From Candidatus Planktophila lacus (GTDB taxonomy: Bacteria > Actinomycetota > Actinomycetes > Nanopelagicales > Nanopelagicaceae), in contig NZ_CP016769.1 in the NCBI RefSeq assembly GCF_002287925.1, forward strand, positions 310,001 through 374,000: DNA of 64,000 bases, in the 5' to 3' direction. Positions 18,708 through 25,544 of the stretch are shown here, piece by piece. A program made the translations under genes and the position numbers. How positions within the stretch are numbered: the first letter of the stretch is position 1; each line of letters starts with the position of its first letter. The notes below the pieces were generated by a model that did no database searches, was not told the DNA's origin, and saw only the letters and a program-made list of their open reading frames with translations.

Positions 18708-20241
18708 AACAGTAACTCTTTCAACCTCAGGAGTAACTTTCGCCGATGTTATTGATGTTGCCAGATACGGCGCCAAAGTTGAACTTTCAAAGCAATCTAT
18801 CGATGCCATCAACGCTTCCAGAAAATACATTGAAGAGTATGCAGCTGGAGGAATCCCGGTTTATGGCGTATCTACTGGGTTTGGAGCTTTGGCTAACCGC
18901 CATATTGATGTGGCAGATCGTGCACAATTGCAGAAATCGCTAATTCGCTCGCATGCCGCAGGCGTTGGCCCAGCAGTTGAGCGCGAAGTTGTCCGGGCAC
19001 TTATGTTCTTGCGACTTAGAACAATGGCTTCCGGCCGCACCGGTGTTCGCGTTGCGCTAGCGCAGAGTTATATCGATTTCTTAAATCATGGAATCACTCC
19101 AGTTGTTCCAGAGTTTGGATCACTGGGATGCAGTGGAGATTTAGCGCCGTTATCTCATTGTGCACTTGCGCTAATGGGTGAAGGAAAAGTCCATGATGCA
19201 AACGGTGTTGAAATGCCAACGATGCAGGCGCTTGATGCTGCAGGAATTAAACCGATCGAACTTCAAGCTAAAGAAGGTCTTGCGCTAATTAACGGCACCG
19301 ATGGAATGCTCGGAATGTTGATCATGGCATGTGCTGATCTCGAACAGCTTTGCGCAGTTGCCGATATAACAACTGCCATGAGCATCGAAGGGTTACTCGG
19401 TACTGATCGAGTGTTTGCCCCCGATCTACATGCACCGCTGCGTCCGCAGGTTGGCCAAGCGGTAAGTGCTGCAAATATCTTTGCAATGCTTAAAGGCTCG
19501 GGCATTGTTGCCTCACACCGCGAAAATGATTCACGCGTACAAGATGCTTATTCGCTTCGCTGCGCACCTCAAGTTGCGGGCGCTGTCCGCGACACTATTT
19601 CCTACGCTTCAACTATCGCCGAGCGCGAACTCGCATCAGCGATTGATAATCCTGTCGTACTCCCTGATGGACGCGTTGAATCCAACGGAAACTTCCACGG
19701 AGCACCTGTTGCTTATGTATTAGATTTCCTTGCAATTGCCGCTACAGATTTGGGCTCAATTGCAGAACGTCGCACCGACCGCGCACTTGATCAACATCGT
19801 TCTGCCGGTTTGCCACCATTTTTAGCGCACGATCCTGGAGTTGATTCAGGGCTAATGATTGCGCAATACACACAAGCAGGTTTAGTTAGCGAGAACAAAC
19901 GCCTTGCAACTCCTGCCAGCGTTGACTCGATTCCGTCATCTGCAATGCAAGAAGATCATGTATCTATGGGTTGGTCGGCTGCGCGTAAATTACGCAAAGT
20001 TGTTGATAATCTCGCTCGCATCTTGGCTATCGAACTCGTTACTGCAGCGCGCGCCATTGAACTTCGCGAAGGTTTGAGCCCATCACCTGCAACAGGTCGA
20101 GTTGTTAAAGAGTTGCGAAAAGTAGTTCCGGGAGTTGGGCCAGATCGTTTCTTATCTCCAGAACTTGAAGCGGCGACAACGTTGGTTAATTCAGGATCAA
20201 TCGTTAACGCTGCAAGAGAAGTTGTTAAAGAACTTATCTAG
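18688..20241 (+). CDS. hutH: histidine ammonia-lyase HutH
   Basis: HutH removes ammonia from histidine to give urocanate; it is the entry step although its gene is third here. The 517-residue protein has the catalytic Tyr59 (PVYGVSTGFGAL) and the MIO-forming region GSLGCSGDLAPLSH. The autocatalytic triad reads Cys148-Ser149-Gly150 rather than the textbook Ala-Ser-Gly; the serine and glycine that cyclise are kept. NENDSRVQD-type residues (HRENDSRVQDAYSLRC) and the C-terminal SMGWSAARKLRKV region are also typical. The ATG at 18688 lies within hutI. It ends convergently on hutG with an 8-bp overlap. Confidence 0.96.
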   Translation: MASKSNRTVTLSTSGVTFADVIDVARYGAKVELSKQSIDAINASRKYIEEYAAGGIPVYGVSTGFGALANRHIDVADRAQLQKSLIRSHAAGVGPAVEREVVRALMFLRLRTMASGRTGVRVALAQSYIDFLNHGITPVVPEFGSLGCSGDLAPLSHCALALMGEGKVHDANGVEMPTMQALDAAGIKPIELQAKEGLALINGTDGMLGMLIMACADLEQLCAVADITTAMSIEGLLGTDRVFAPDLHAPLRPQVGQAVSAANIFAMLKGSGIVASHRENDSRVQDAYSLRCAPQVAGAVRDTISYASTIAERELASAIDNPVVLPDGRVESNGNFHGAPVAYVLDFLAIAATDLGSIAERRTDRALDQHRSAGLPPFLAHDPGVDSGLMIAQYTQAGLVSENKRLATPASVDSIPSSAMQEDHVSMGWSAARKLRKVVDNLARILAIELVTAARAIELREGLSPSPATGRVVKELRKVVPGVGPDRFLSPELEAATTLVNSGSIVNAAREVVKELI

Positions 20242-21133
20242 TAGCAAATCCTGCGGCTGCCTCAAGAACCAAGAGAGCAGCTAAGCGCAAGGTGCGTTGA
20301 TCATCTGAATCAGCGGCAGCATCGATTTCCGTAATGTCGATTGCGCGAACTCGCTTATCAGCACCTAATAGAAGCGCTGCTTGGCGCAGTTCATCTGCAG
20401 ATATTCCACCAGGCATTGCCGCTGGGCACGCCGGAACGACGCTGCGATCACATACATCGACATCTAGATCAACATAAATCTCACGCCCGTCAGCGCCAGC
20501 GATTTCTAGCGCTTTCTTTAATACATCAGCAATGGTCATCTCACGCAATTGCCCACGAGAAAACACAGTTATGCCATTTTCTTTAGCACGCTGGCTGTAC
20601 TCGGCGCTATTAGCAAAGTCGGCAATACCAATTTGCACAATGTTTTTTCCTGGCAAACCAGCCTGAATCAATTGCCAAACAGGAGATCCATTTGATTGGC
20701 CATCACGAAGATCGTGGTGTGCATCAAAAGTGATCAAGCCGATCTTTGATAAGTCTGGCCATAAACCAGATGCAACTGAGTAGGTAATGGAGTTATCGCC
20801 ACCAAGTGCAATTACTAACTTGTGTTTTGCCAATAATCCACTCACAAAAGCACCAACTCGTGCGACGCCTTCAGGACCATCTGGTGAATCAATATTGCCT
20901 AAATCAATAAATGATTGACCGCTTAAATCAACGCCTTGCGAAGTTGAATAAGTTGAGTAGCGAGCCAGCGCACTTCTAATTGCATCTGGAGTTTGATCTG
21001 CGCTAGTCGGCGAAATAGAACCTTTATGTGCCGGTACTCCAACTAATGCGATATCTGAGCTCGGGTCAGACGACATTAATAAAGTATTGGCGCGCTTCCA
21101 CTTTGGATCATGCGGCAGATTTGCGCTCATCAT
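20234..21133 (-). CDS. hutG: formimidoylglutamase-type ureohydrolase (arginase family)
   Basis: A 299-residue arginase-fold manganese hydrolase. Metal motifs: GGDNS (111-115), FDAHHD (Asp137, His139, Asp141), and DLDVDVCD (Asp224, Asp226). Position 114 is Asn where arginases and agmatinases have a metal-binding His. Its place against hutH makes formimidoylglutamate the likely substrate, giving glutamate plus formamide; agmatinase or guanidinobutyrase remain possible. It is on the opposite strand from hutUIH, with its own TACGAT promoter box 6 nt upstream of the first of two tandem ATG codons, so its expression may be separate from the hut transcript. Confidence 0.82.
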   Translation of the reverse strand: MMSANLPHDPKWKRANTLLMSSDPSSDIALVGVPAHKGSISPTSADQTPDAIRSALARYSTYSTSQGVDLSGQSFIDLGNIDSPDGPEGVARVGAFVSGLLAKHKLVIALGGDNSITYSVASGLWPDLSKIGLITFDAHHDLRDGQSNGSPVWQLIQAGLPGKNIVQIGIADFANSAEYSQRAKENGITVFSRGQLREMTIADVLKKALEIAGADGREIYVDLDVDVCDRSVVPACPAAMPGGISADELRQAALLLGADKRVRAIDITEIDAAADSDDQRTLRLAALLVLEAAAGFATR

Positions 21134-21139
21134 TTGCTA

Positions 21140-21145
21140 ATCGTA
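21140..21145 (-). promoter_or_regulatory. -10-like box (TACGAT) for leaderless hutG
   Basis: On the minus strand TACGAT is followed by 6 nt and ATGATG. Confidence 0.4.
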
Positions 21146-21162
21146 AGGCTTTATTCTTGGAC

Positions 21163-21168
21163 TACAAT
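21163..21168 (+). promoter_or_regulatory. -10 box (TACAAT) of rnpB
   Basis: TACAAT ends 7 nt before the first base of the RNase P RNA P1 helix, the expected distance to the start of transcription. Confidence 0.55.
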
Positions 21169-21175
21169 CATGCAC

Positions 21176-21529
21176 GAAGAGTCGCCCGGATCACCGCGTT
21201 GTAGCAATACACCGAGGAAAGTCCGGACTTCGCAGAGCAAGGTGGTGGGTAACGCCCACCCGGAGAAATCCGCGGGATTAGTGCCACAGAAAATAGACCG
21301 CACATGCAAATGTGTAAGGGTGAAACGGTGGTGTAAGAGACCACCAGTATTTGTAGTGATGCAGATAGCTTGGTAAACCCCACCTGAAGCAAGACCACGC
21401 AGATGGCGTTTGAGAACTGCTCGTTCGAGCCATCGGGTAGGTTGCTTGAATCTGTAAGTAATTACAGATCTAGATGGATGGTGATCCGTTCGCAAGAACG
21501 ACAGGATCCGGCTTACAGGGCGACTCTTC
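21176..21529 (+). ncRNA. rnpB: RNase P RNA, class A
   Basis: About 354 nt, the catalytic RNA that matures tRNA 5' ends. The termini form a perfect 12-bp P1 helix (GAAGAGTCGCCC at 21176-21187 with GGGCGACTCTTC at 21518-21529). Conserved core pieces are present in order: GAGGAAAGTCCGGACT near 21214 (P4/CR-I), GGGTAACGCCC, the GTGCCACAGAAAA region, GGTGAAACGGTGG, GGTAAACCCCACC near 21372, and ACAGGATCCGGCTTACAG near the 3' end (P4 3' strand). Its 3' end is duplicated twice downstream, see the repeats at 21984 and 23061. Confidence 0.97.
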
Positions 21530-21533
21530 TTTA
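21505..21533 (+). repeat. rnpB 3'-end direct repeat, copy 1 (inside rnpB)
   Basis: The last 25 nt of rnpB plus four bases. Copy 3 at 23061-23089 matches 27 of 29 positions; copy 2 at 21984-22000 keeps the terminal 13 nt exactly (CGACTCTTCTTTA). Confidence 0.75.
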
Positions 21534-21593
21534 CATTTAGTTACTACGAGTAACTTCATTAATGTGTCATAATTCAGTAACGCTTGTTTGGTA

Positions 21594-21633
21594 GCAAAAG
21601 GGACTTGGTTAAATACCAAGTCCCTTTTGCTTT
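21594..21633 (+). terminator. intrinsic terminator downstream of rnpB
   Basis: A perfect 16-bp inverted repeat: GCAAAAGGGACTTGGT (21594-21609), loop TAAAT, then its complement (21615-21630) and a short T run. A degenerate second copy lies 96 bp downstream. Confidence 0.85.
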
Positions 21634-21689
21634 ACTGCAAATGGCCTAGTTCTATGCAATAGTTCGAGCACGGTGGTTTGGTAGTAAAT

Positions 21690-21725
21690 GGGAGTTGGCG
21701 TCATGCCGGCTCCCTTTTGCTTTTT
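21690..21725 (+). terminator. second intrinsic terminator, related to the first
   Basis: GGGAGTTGGC (21690-21699) pairs with GCCGGCTCCC (21705-21714), two G-U pairs, followed by TTTTGCTTTTT. The flanks (GTTTGGTAG before, CCCTTTTGCTTT after) match those of the terminator at 21594, so this is a diverged duplicate. Confidence 0.75.
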
Positions 21726-21799
21726 ATAAAACTTTATACACAGGTGACTTACTCACTTCTCTTTAGCGCCAGCTTTAGATCTAACTTCGCTCCCGTGTT

Positions 21800-21874
21800 G
21801 GGGGCGTGTTGTAATTGGCAGCCTGGTCGTTTACCAAACAAGCGGAGCGGGTTCGAATCCCGTCGCCTCCACCA
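21800..21874 (+). tRNA. tRNA-like gene, identity uncertain, possibly degenerate
   Basis: The acceptor stem GGGGGCG/CGCCTCC (one G-U) and T arm GCGGG-TTCGAAT-CCCGT are sound and ACCA follows, so CCA is encoded. D-loop bases AATTGGCA fit a tRNA. However the D stem has two mismatches and the anticodon stem is poor: the best alignment gives loop TTACCAA (anticodon ACC) with two mismatched pairs, while another folding gives a 5-nt loop around GTT. Neither is a normal bacterial tRNA. Unlike tRNA-Val at 7797, it encodes CCA, which suggests foreign origin. It lies between copies 1 and 2 of the rnpB 3' repeat. Confidence 0.5.
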
Positions 21875-21942
21875 CAGTCTTAACTGTTTCAATTCGATCT
21901 ATTGGTAATGGTCAAATGAGTTGGAGTAGATTTGCATGGGAG

Positions 21943-21966
21943 GGCCTCGAGAGATCGGGGCCTTTT
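21943..21966 (+). terminator. intrinsic terminator after the tRNA-like gene
   Basis: GGCCTCGA (21943-21950), GAGA tetraloop, TCGGGGCC (21955-21962), then TTTT. Eight base pairs including one G-U. Confidence 0.7.
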
Positions 21967-21983
21967 CCAATTTCCCGACTTTT

Positions 21984-22000
21984 AGGCCGACTCTTCTTTA
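21984..22000 (+). repeat. rnpB 3'-end direct repeat, copy 2 (short)
   Basis: AGGCCGACTCTTCTTTA; the last 13 nt are identical to rnpB 21521-21533 and the preceding bases differ at one position in the P1 strand. It separates the tRNA-like/terminator segment from the epimerase gene. Confidence 0.6.
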
Positions 22001-22027
22001 TTAGTGATTTGTGGAATGATTTCCTAT

Positions 22028-23062
22028 ATGACCAGAGTTCTTCTTACAGGTGCAAGTGGCTATATTGGCAAACACATCACACTCCAGCTTCTCAATCAGG
22101 GATATGAAGTTCGTGCTTCAGTCCGCAAGCTTTCAAAGTCATCAGAAGTTCGCGATGCAGTCGCGCCGCATCTTTTAGAAATTTCATACCTAGATTCTCG
22201 TCTAACATTTATTGAACTCGACCTTGAGAAAGATTCGGGTTGGAATTCTGCCCTCAAAGATATTGATGTGTTGATGCACACTGCATCGCCCTTTCCACTC
22301 ACTTCGCCCAAAGACGAGAATGATTTGATCCGCCCTGCAGTCGAAGGCACTTTGAGAGCACTACGTGCTGCAAAAAATTCTGGAGTCAAGCGAGTAATTC
22401 TGACTTCATCGGTCGCGGCAATCTATGGCCGTGAGTTAACTTCTGGCGCTTTGGCCTATGACGAAACAATGTGGACAGATGTTGAGCATCCAGTTGGGCG
22501 TGTGGCTTATACAAAGTCTAAGACTTTGGCTGAAAAGGCAGCTTGGGATTTCATCAAAAGTGAAGCTCCTGAAATTGCCCTGACAACCATTAATCCAGTT
22601 CTAGTGCTTGGTGCACCTTTAGATAAGAACTTTGGTTCATCAATTTCGCTTGTGGAAAGAGTATTAAACGGAAGTGATCCGATGTTGCCAGATCTAAAAT
22701 TTGCAATCGTAGATGTACAAGATGTTGCCAAGATGCATGTTTACGCAATCAAGAGTGAAAATACAAAAAACGAACGCATAATCGCTTCCTCAGAAACCAG
22801 ATCATTTGTTGAGATAGCGAAGTTTTTAAAGAGCTTGTATCCAAAGAGTAAGGTCAAGTCAGCGCAGGCGCCCACATTCATTATTCGCTTGCTTTCACTA
22901 TTCGATGGTTCTATAAAGCCGATTCTGCCTCAACTAGGAAAGCCCATGAATGTTAGTGGGTCCAAGGCTCAGCGCTTGTTGAACATTAGCTTTATTCCTG
23001 TTGAAGTCACCTTAAAAGAATCTGCGGATTATTTGATTAAGAATGGCTTTATCAAAGGCTGA
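22028..23062 (+). CDS. NAD-dependent epimerase/dehydratase, dihydroflavonol-reductase-like
   Basis: An extended short-chain dehydrogenase of 344 residues: Rossmann motif TGASGYIGKHI at the N-terminus, DLEKDSGW (adenine-binding Asp), HTASPF, ILTSSVAAIYG and the catalytic YTKSK (Tyr-x-x-x-Lys). This subfamily includes dihydroflavonol-4-reductase and cinnamoyl-CoA reductase-like oxidoreductases; the bacterial substrates are mostly unknown. The ATG at 22028 begins just before the Rossmann strand; a longer start at 22004 adds eight unconvincing residues. The gene exactly fills the space between copies 2 and 3 of the rnpB 3' repeat, and its TGA overlaps copy 3, so it looks like inserted cargo. Confidence 0.85.
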   Translation: MTRVLLTGASGYIGKHITLQLLNQGYEVRASVRKLSKSSEVRDAVAPHLLEISYLDSRLTFIELDLEKDSGWNSALKDIDVLMHTASPFPLTSPKDENDLIRPAVEGTLRALRAAKNSGVKRVILTSSVAAIYGRELTSGALAYDETMWTDVEHPVGRVAYTKSKTLAEKAAWDFIKSEAPEIALTTINPVLVLGAPLDKNFGSSISLVERVLNGSDPMLPDLKFAIVDVQDVAKMHVYAIKSENTKNERIIASSETRSFVEIAKFLKSLYPKSKVKSAQAPTFIIRLLSLFDGSIKPILPQLGKPMNVSGSKAQRLLNISFIPVEVTLKESADYLIKNGFIKG

Positions 23063-23089
23063 TCCGGCCTAAAGGGCGACTCTTCTTTA
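23061..23089 (+). repeat. rnpB 3'-end direct repeat, copy 3
   Basis: Matches rnpB 21505-21533 at 27 of 29 positions and keeps the whole 12-nt P1 strand GGGCGACTCTTC intact (23074-23085). It spans the stop of the epimerase gene and the stop codon of the convergent LuxR-type gene. Confidence 0.75.
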
Positions 23090-24679
23090 GATAATCAGAT
23101 TTTCTTTGGCCTTCTTGGCGGCTTCACCTCTGCCACTTACGCCTAATTTTTTATAAATATTTCGCAGGTGAGTTTTCATCGTGTTCTTCGAGATGTGCAG
23201 AATTTGGCCAATTTCTGAGATCGAATTCTCCGATACTAGGTATCTCAAGACTTCAATCTCGCGCCCTGTTAGTTGTTCTCCAGTAAATTTCATTAACCGG
23301 TTACGTTCTTGAATCCGGTCAATCGCCAACCTGCTTAAGGACTCCAACCAGATTGACTTCTTCGTAGAAGATAAATCGATGATTGCTTCCAGAGTTGAAT
23401 TCTCTTGCCGTAGGAAGATTTCTTGCGCCCCGACCTCTTCGCCTTTGGCAAGAGCGATCTTGAGGTACTCACGCTGTTTCTTTGCACCTTCATCTTTTAT
23501 TTTAGCCAGAGCCAAATTCTTCCTAATTACCTCGTGAGGCGTATTTTCTGAGAGTTTCTTTATCTCGCTCACATCACTGAGTTTTGAATTTCTTAAAACA
23601 CTTTTACCCAGCTGTTGTAAGTATTGAATTTCTGGATTTCGCTTAACAATCGTGTCGATTCTGCCCAGATCCTTTGACTGATTCTTTGCTAGTAATTCTC
23701 CCAAATCGACTAACCAGGTCATCGCCTTTAGATCTGGATCAAGTAGAAGTTCATTCCTCAATCGAGCGACCTTTGTTGAAATTTTATCTTGGCTATTAGG
23801 AATACGTGACAAAATTCTAATCTCACCAACTAGGCAAAGATAGTTGATAAAGATCATCCTATTTTCCTGAGCCTCTTTTCCTAACTTCACCATTTCATCA
23901 AGTGCTTCGTCAATCATTGAAAATTCATATAGGCAGCGGATTAATACAAATCTACAATCAAACGGTGATGCGATTCCAACTCGACCAGAAGCCTCTTCAA
24001 GTGCAATTGTGGATTTGGCTAACTCGTAGGCTTTCTTATACTCACCTTGCGAGAGTAATTGCATAGATTTAATCGCAGATTTGGCTTGATCTAAAACACT
24101 TAAGTTATCGGGATTATCGATGTGCAAAATATCTTCAGCGCATTCATTTAGCTTATTAGTATCAGATGTAACCAGAGCGATACAAGCAACTAGCCGAATC
24201 AATCGGCCCCTATCCATCGGATCTAACGTTCCACTTTTAATTGGAGAATTGATTGAAATTTCGGCGTGTTTTAGCGCTAATTGATGGTTACCGCTATGAA
24301 AATTCACATATGCTCGACAGAGATTGCTTATCTGATCTACCCAGACTTCAATCGGATTACCTTTAGTACTTTTCTCTAGTTCATCGAGCAAGGTGGTGCA
24401 TTTTCTAAAATCCAAATCAATCAAATTGCCAATGGCTTCAAATCCCCTTGCCATGAACAAGCTATTTTCTGATTCATCAAGAGAGCTCTTTGCATACTCG
24501 ATGAATTCTTTTCCTTGTCCAGTTAGCGACAACTCCGCCATTCGGGTTAAGTAGAGGCGATAGAAAAAATCTAAATCATTCTTTTCAATCGCAGTCTCAA
24601 TAATTTTTTGGACGCTGCTGGCAAAGCCCGGGAGGGGTGATTTGGAAGCGTCGCTACTCACCCTCCTAGGGTGAGGCAT
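23087..24679 (-). CDS. large LuxR-type (LuxR C-terminal HTH) transcriptional regulator
   Basis: A 530-residue protein with a C-terminal LuxR/GerE helix-turn-helix, residues about 468-525 (LTGREIEVLRYLVSENSISEIGQI, then KNTMKTHLRNIYKKLGV). The preceding 450 residues are helical, leucine- and lysine-rich and look like tetratricopeptide-type repeats, as in MalT/LAL-like regulators, but no N-terminal NTPase Walker motif is visible. The gene is visibly A+T-richer than its neighbours. Its stop codon is the last three bases of rnpB repeat copy 3. Its start region sits in a cluster of TCACCC/GGGTGA inverted repeats, suggesting autoregulation; the ATG at 24677-24679 is used, with GTG at codon 7 as alternative. 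Confidence 0.8.
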   Translation of the reverse strand: MPHPRRVSSDASKSPLPGFASSVQKIIETAIEKNDLDFFYRLYLTRMAELSLTGQGKEFIEYAKSSLDESENSLFMARGFEAIGNLIDLDFRKCTTLLDELEKSTKGNPIEVWVDQISNLCRAYVNFHSGNHQLALKHAEISINSPIKSGTLDPMDRGRLIRLVACIALVTSDTNKLNECAEDILHIDNPDNLSVLDQAKSAIKSMQLLSQGEYKKAYELAKSTIALEEASGRVGIASPFDCRFVLIRCLYEFSMIDEALDEMVKLGKEAQENRMIFINYLCLVGEIRILSRIPNSQDKISTKVARLRNELLLDPDLKAMTWLVDLGELLAKNQSKDLGRIDTIVKRNPEIQYLQQLGKSVLRNSKLSDVSEIKKLSENTPHEVIRKNLALAKIKDEGAKKQREYLKIALAKGEEVGAQEIFLRQENSTLEAIIDLSSTKKSIWLESLSRLAIDRIQERNRLMKFTGEQLTGREIEVLRYLVSENSISEIGQILHISKNTMKTHLRNIYKKLGVSGRGEAAKKAKENLII

Positions 24680-24758
24680 TTAGGGAGTTTTTTATAGGTG
24701 ATTCTCAGCGTAGTGGGGTGATAAAAAGGGGCGATTTGTCAGTCACCCCGCTGGGTGA
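24657..24758. promoter_or_regulatory. cluster of TCACCC/GGGTGA inverted repeats (putative operators)
   Basis: Three elements share the half-site GGGTGA: a perfect palindrome CTCACCCT-CCT-AGGGTGAG at 24657-24675 over the LuxR start, a single GGGTGA at 24716-24721, and TCACCC-CGCT-GGGTGA at 24743-24758. The extended GGGTGAGGC occurs twice in direct orientation. They lie between the LuxR-type gene and the divergent DUF4287 gene, so either or both may be controlled. Confidence 0.5.
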
Positions 24759-24799
24759 GGCTCTGGCTTACGGAGCGAGAGGTCTTCTACGATTTAGCA

Positions 24800-25012
24800 A
24801 TGGCTGAGAAAAAGGTAATGGGTCCGGCATCTTACTTTCCATCCATAGAGAAGAAGTATGGAAAGCCGATCGAACATTGGATGAAGGAACTCAAGAAGGT
24901 TTCCAAGCTTGCTCACATGGAACAGGTGGCGCACCTGAAGGAAAAGTTTGAAATGGGACACGGCCATGCAAATGCAATCGTGGCGGTATTTCGACAAAAG
25001 AACGGCCTGTAA
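24800..25012 (+). CDS. DUF4287 domain small protein
   Basis: A 70-residue protein with the DUF4287 pattern: PASYFPSIEKKYGKPIEHWM at the N-terminus and HLKEKFEMGHGHANAIVA at the end. Function is unknown; the family often accompanies DUF5655 or similar small proteins. The ATG at 24800 starts the conserved region; upstream in-frame codons run into the operator-like repeats. It is 4 nt from the DUF2200 gene and probably cotranscribed. Confidence 0.75.
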   Translation: MAEKKVMGPASYFPSIEKKYGKPIEHWMKELKKVSKLAHMEQVAHLKEKFEMGHGHANAIVAVFRQKNGL

Positions 25013-25016
25013 TTAA

Positions 25017-25364
25017 TTGACTCACAAGATCTACGAGATGCCAGTGGCGTCGGTTTATGTTCACTATGTAAACAAGGTAGTCCGAAAAGATCGGACTGAG
25101 GATGAGCTAATTGAGGTTATCAAGTGGCTGACAGGGTTCGACAAAAGAACTCTGAAAAAGCATCTTAAAGATGAAATTACATTTAGAGAGTTCTTCAAAG
25201 AGGCCAAGATTAATCCGAAAGCCAAACTGATCACAGGAAGTATTTGTGGCGTAAAAATTGCTGAAATTGAAGACCCACTGATGAAGAAGATTCGCTACAT
25301 GGATAAGTTGGTCGATGAACTAGCCAAGGGCCGACCAATGGAGAAGGTCCTTCGCCAAGTTTGA
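25017..25364 (+). CDS. DUF2200 domain protein
   Basis: A 115-residue cytoplasmic protein matching the DUF2200 family over its length: HKIYEMPVASVYVHYV, DELIEVIKWLTGFD, TFREFFKEA, ITGSICGVKIAEIEDPLM and DKLVDELAKGRPMEKVLRQ. No function is established. The start is a TTG at 25017, the only codon that keeps the conserved N-terminus; ATG 25038 would cut into it. It follows the DUF4287 gene at 4 nt. Confidence 0.78.
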   Translation: MTHKIYEMPVASVYVHYVNKVVRKDRTEDELIEVIKWLTGFDKRTLKKHLKDEITFREFFKEAKINPKAKLITGSICGVKIAEIEDPLMKKIRYMDKLVDELAKGRPMEKVLRQV

Positions 25365-25380
25365 TAGCCGAGTGTTTAAT

Positions 25381-25409
25381 TTGCGAAGCTTTAAATATCA
25401 CCATAGACT
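25381..25409 (+). promoter_or_regulatory. promoter of the riboswitch-terC transcript
   Basis: TTGCGA (25381-25386), a 17-bp spacer and TAGACT (25404-25409) form a good sigma-70-type promoter that would start transcription about 25416, just before the riboswitch P1 helix. Confidence 0.6.
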
Positions 25410-25418
25410 TTCGCGAAG

Positions 25419-25526
25419 TTAAGGGGAGTACCTCGCTAACGCACCTTCGTCAATACGGATAGAAGTTATCCCGGAGTTGCGACCACATTGTGGTGAGGGA
25501 GACCTTGGCAGTATCTGCCCCTTTAA
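25419..25526 (+). ncRNA. yybP-ykoY (manganese) riboswitch
   Basis: The sequence contains the conserved pieces of the yybP-ykoY Mn2+ aptamer in order: AAGGGGAGTACCTCGC, the TTCGTCAATACGG segment, ATCCCGGAGTTGCGACCAC, GGTGAGGGAGACCTTGGCAGTATCTGCC and the closing strand CCCCTTTAA pairing with TTAAGGGG. It stands 18 nt ahead of a terC gene, the classic partner. Manganese binding is expected to raise TerC expression so that excess metal is exported. No terminator hairpin is seen between aptamer and ATG, so control may be translational. Confidence 0.88.
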
Positions 25527-25544
25527 CGAATAGGTTTAATAAAC

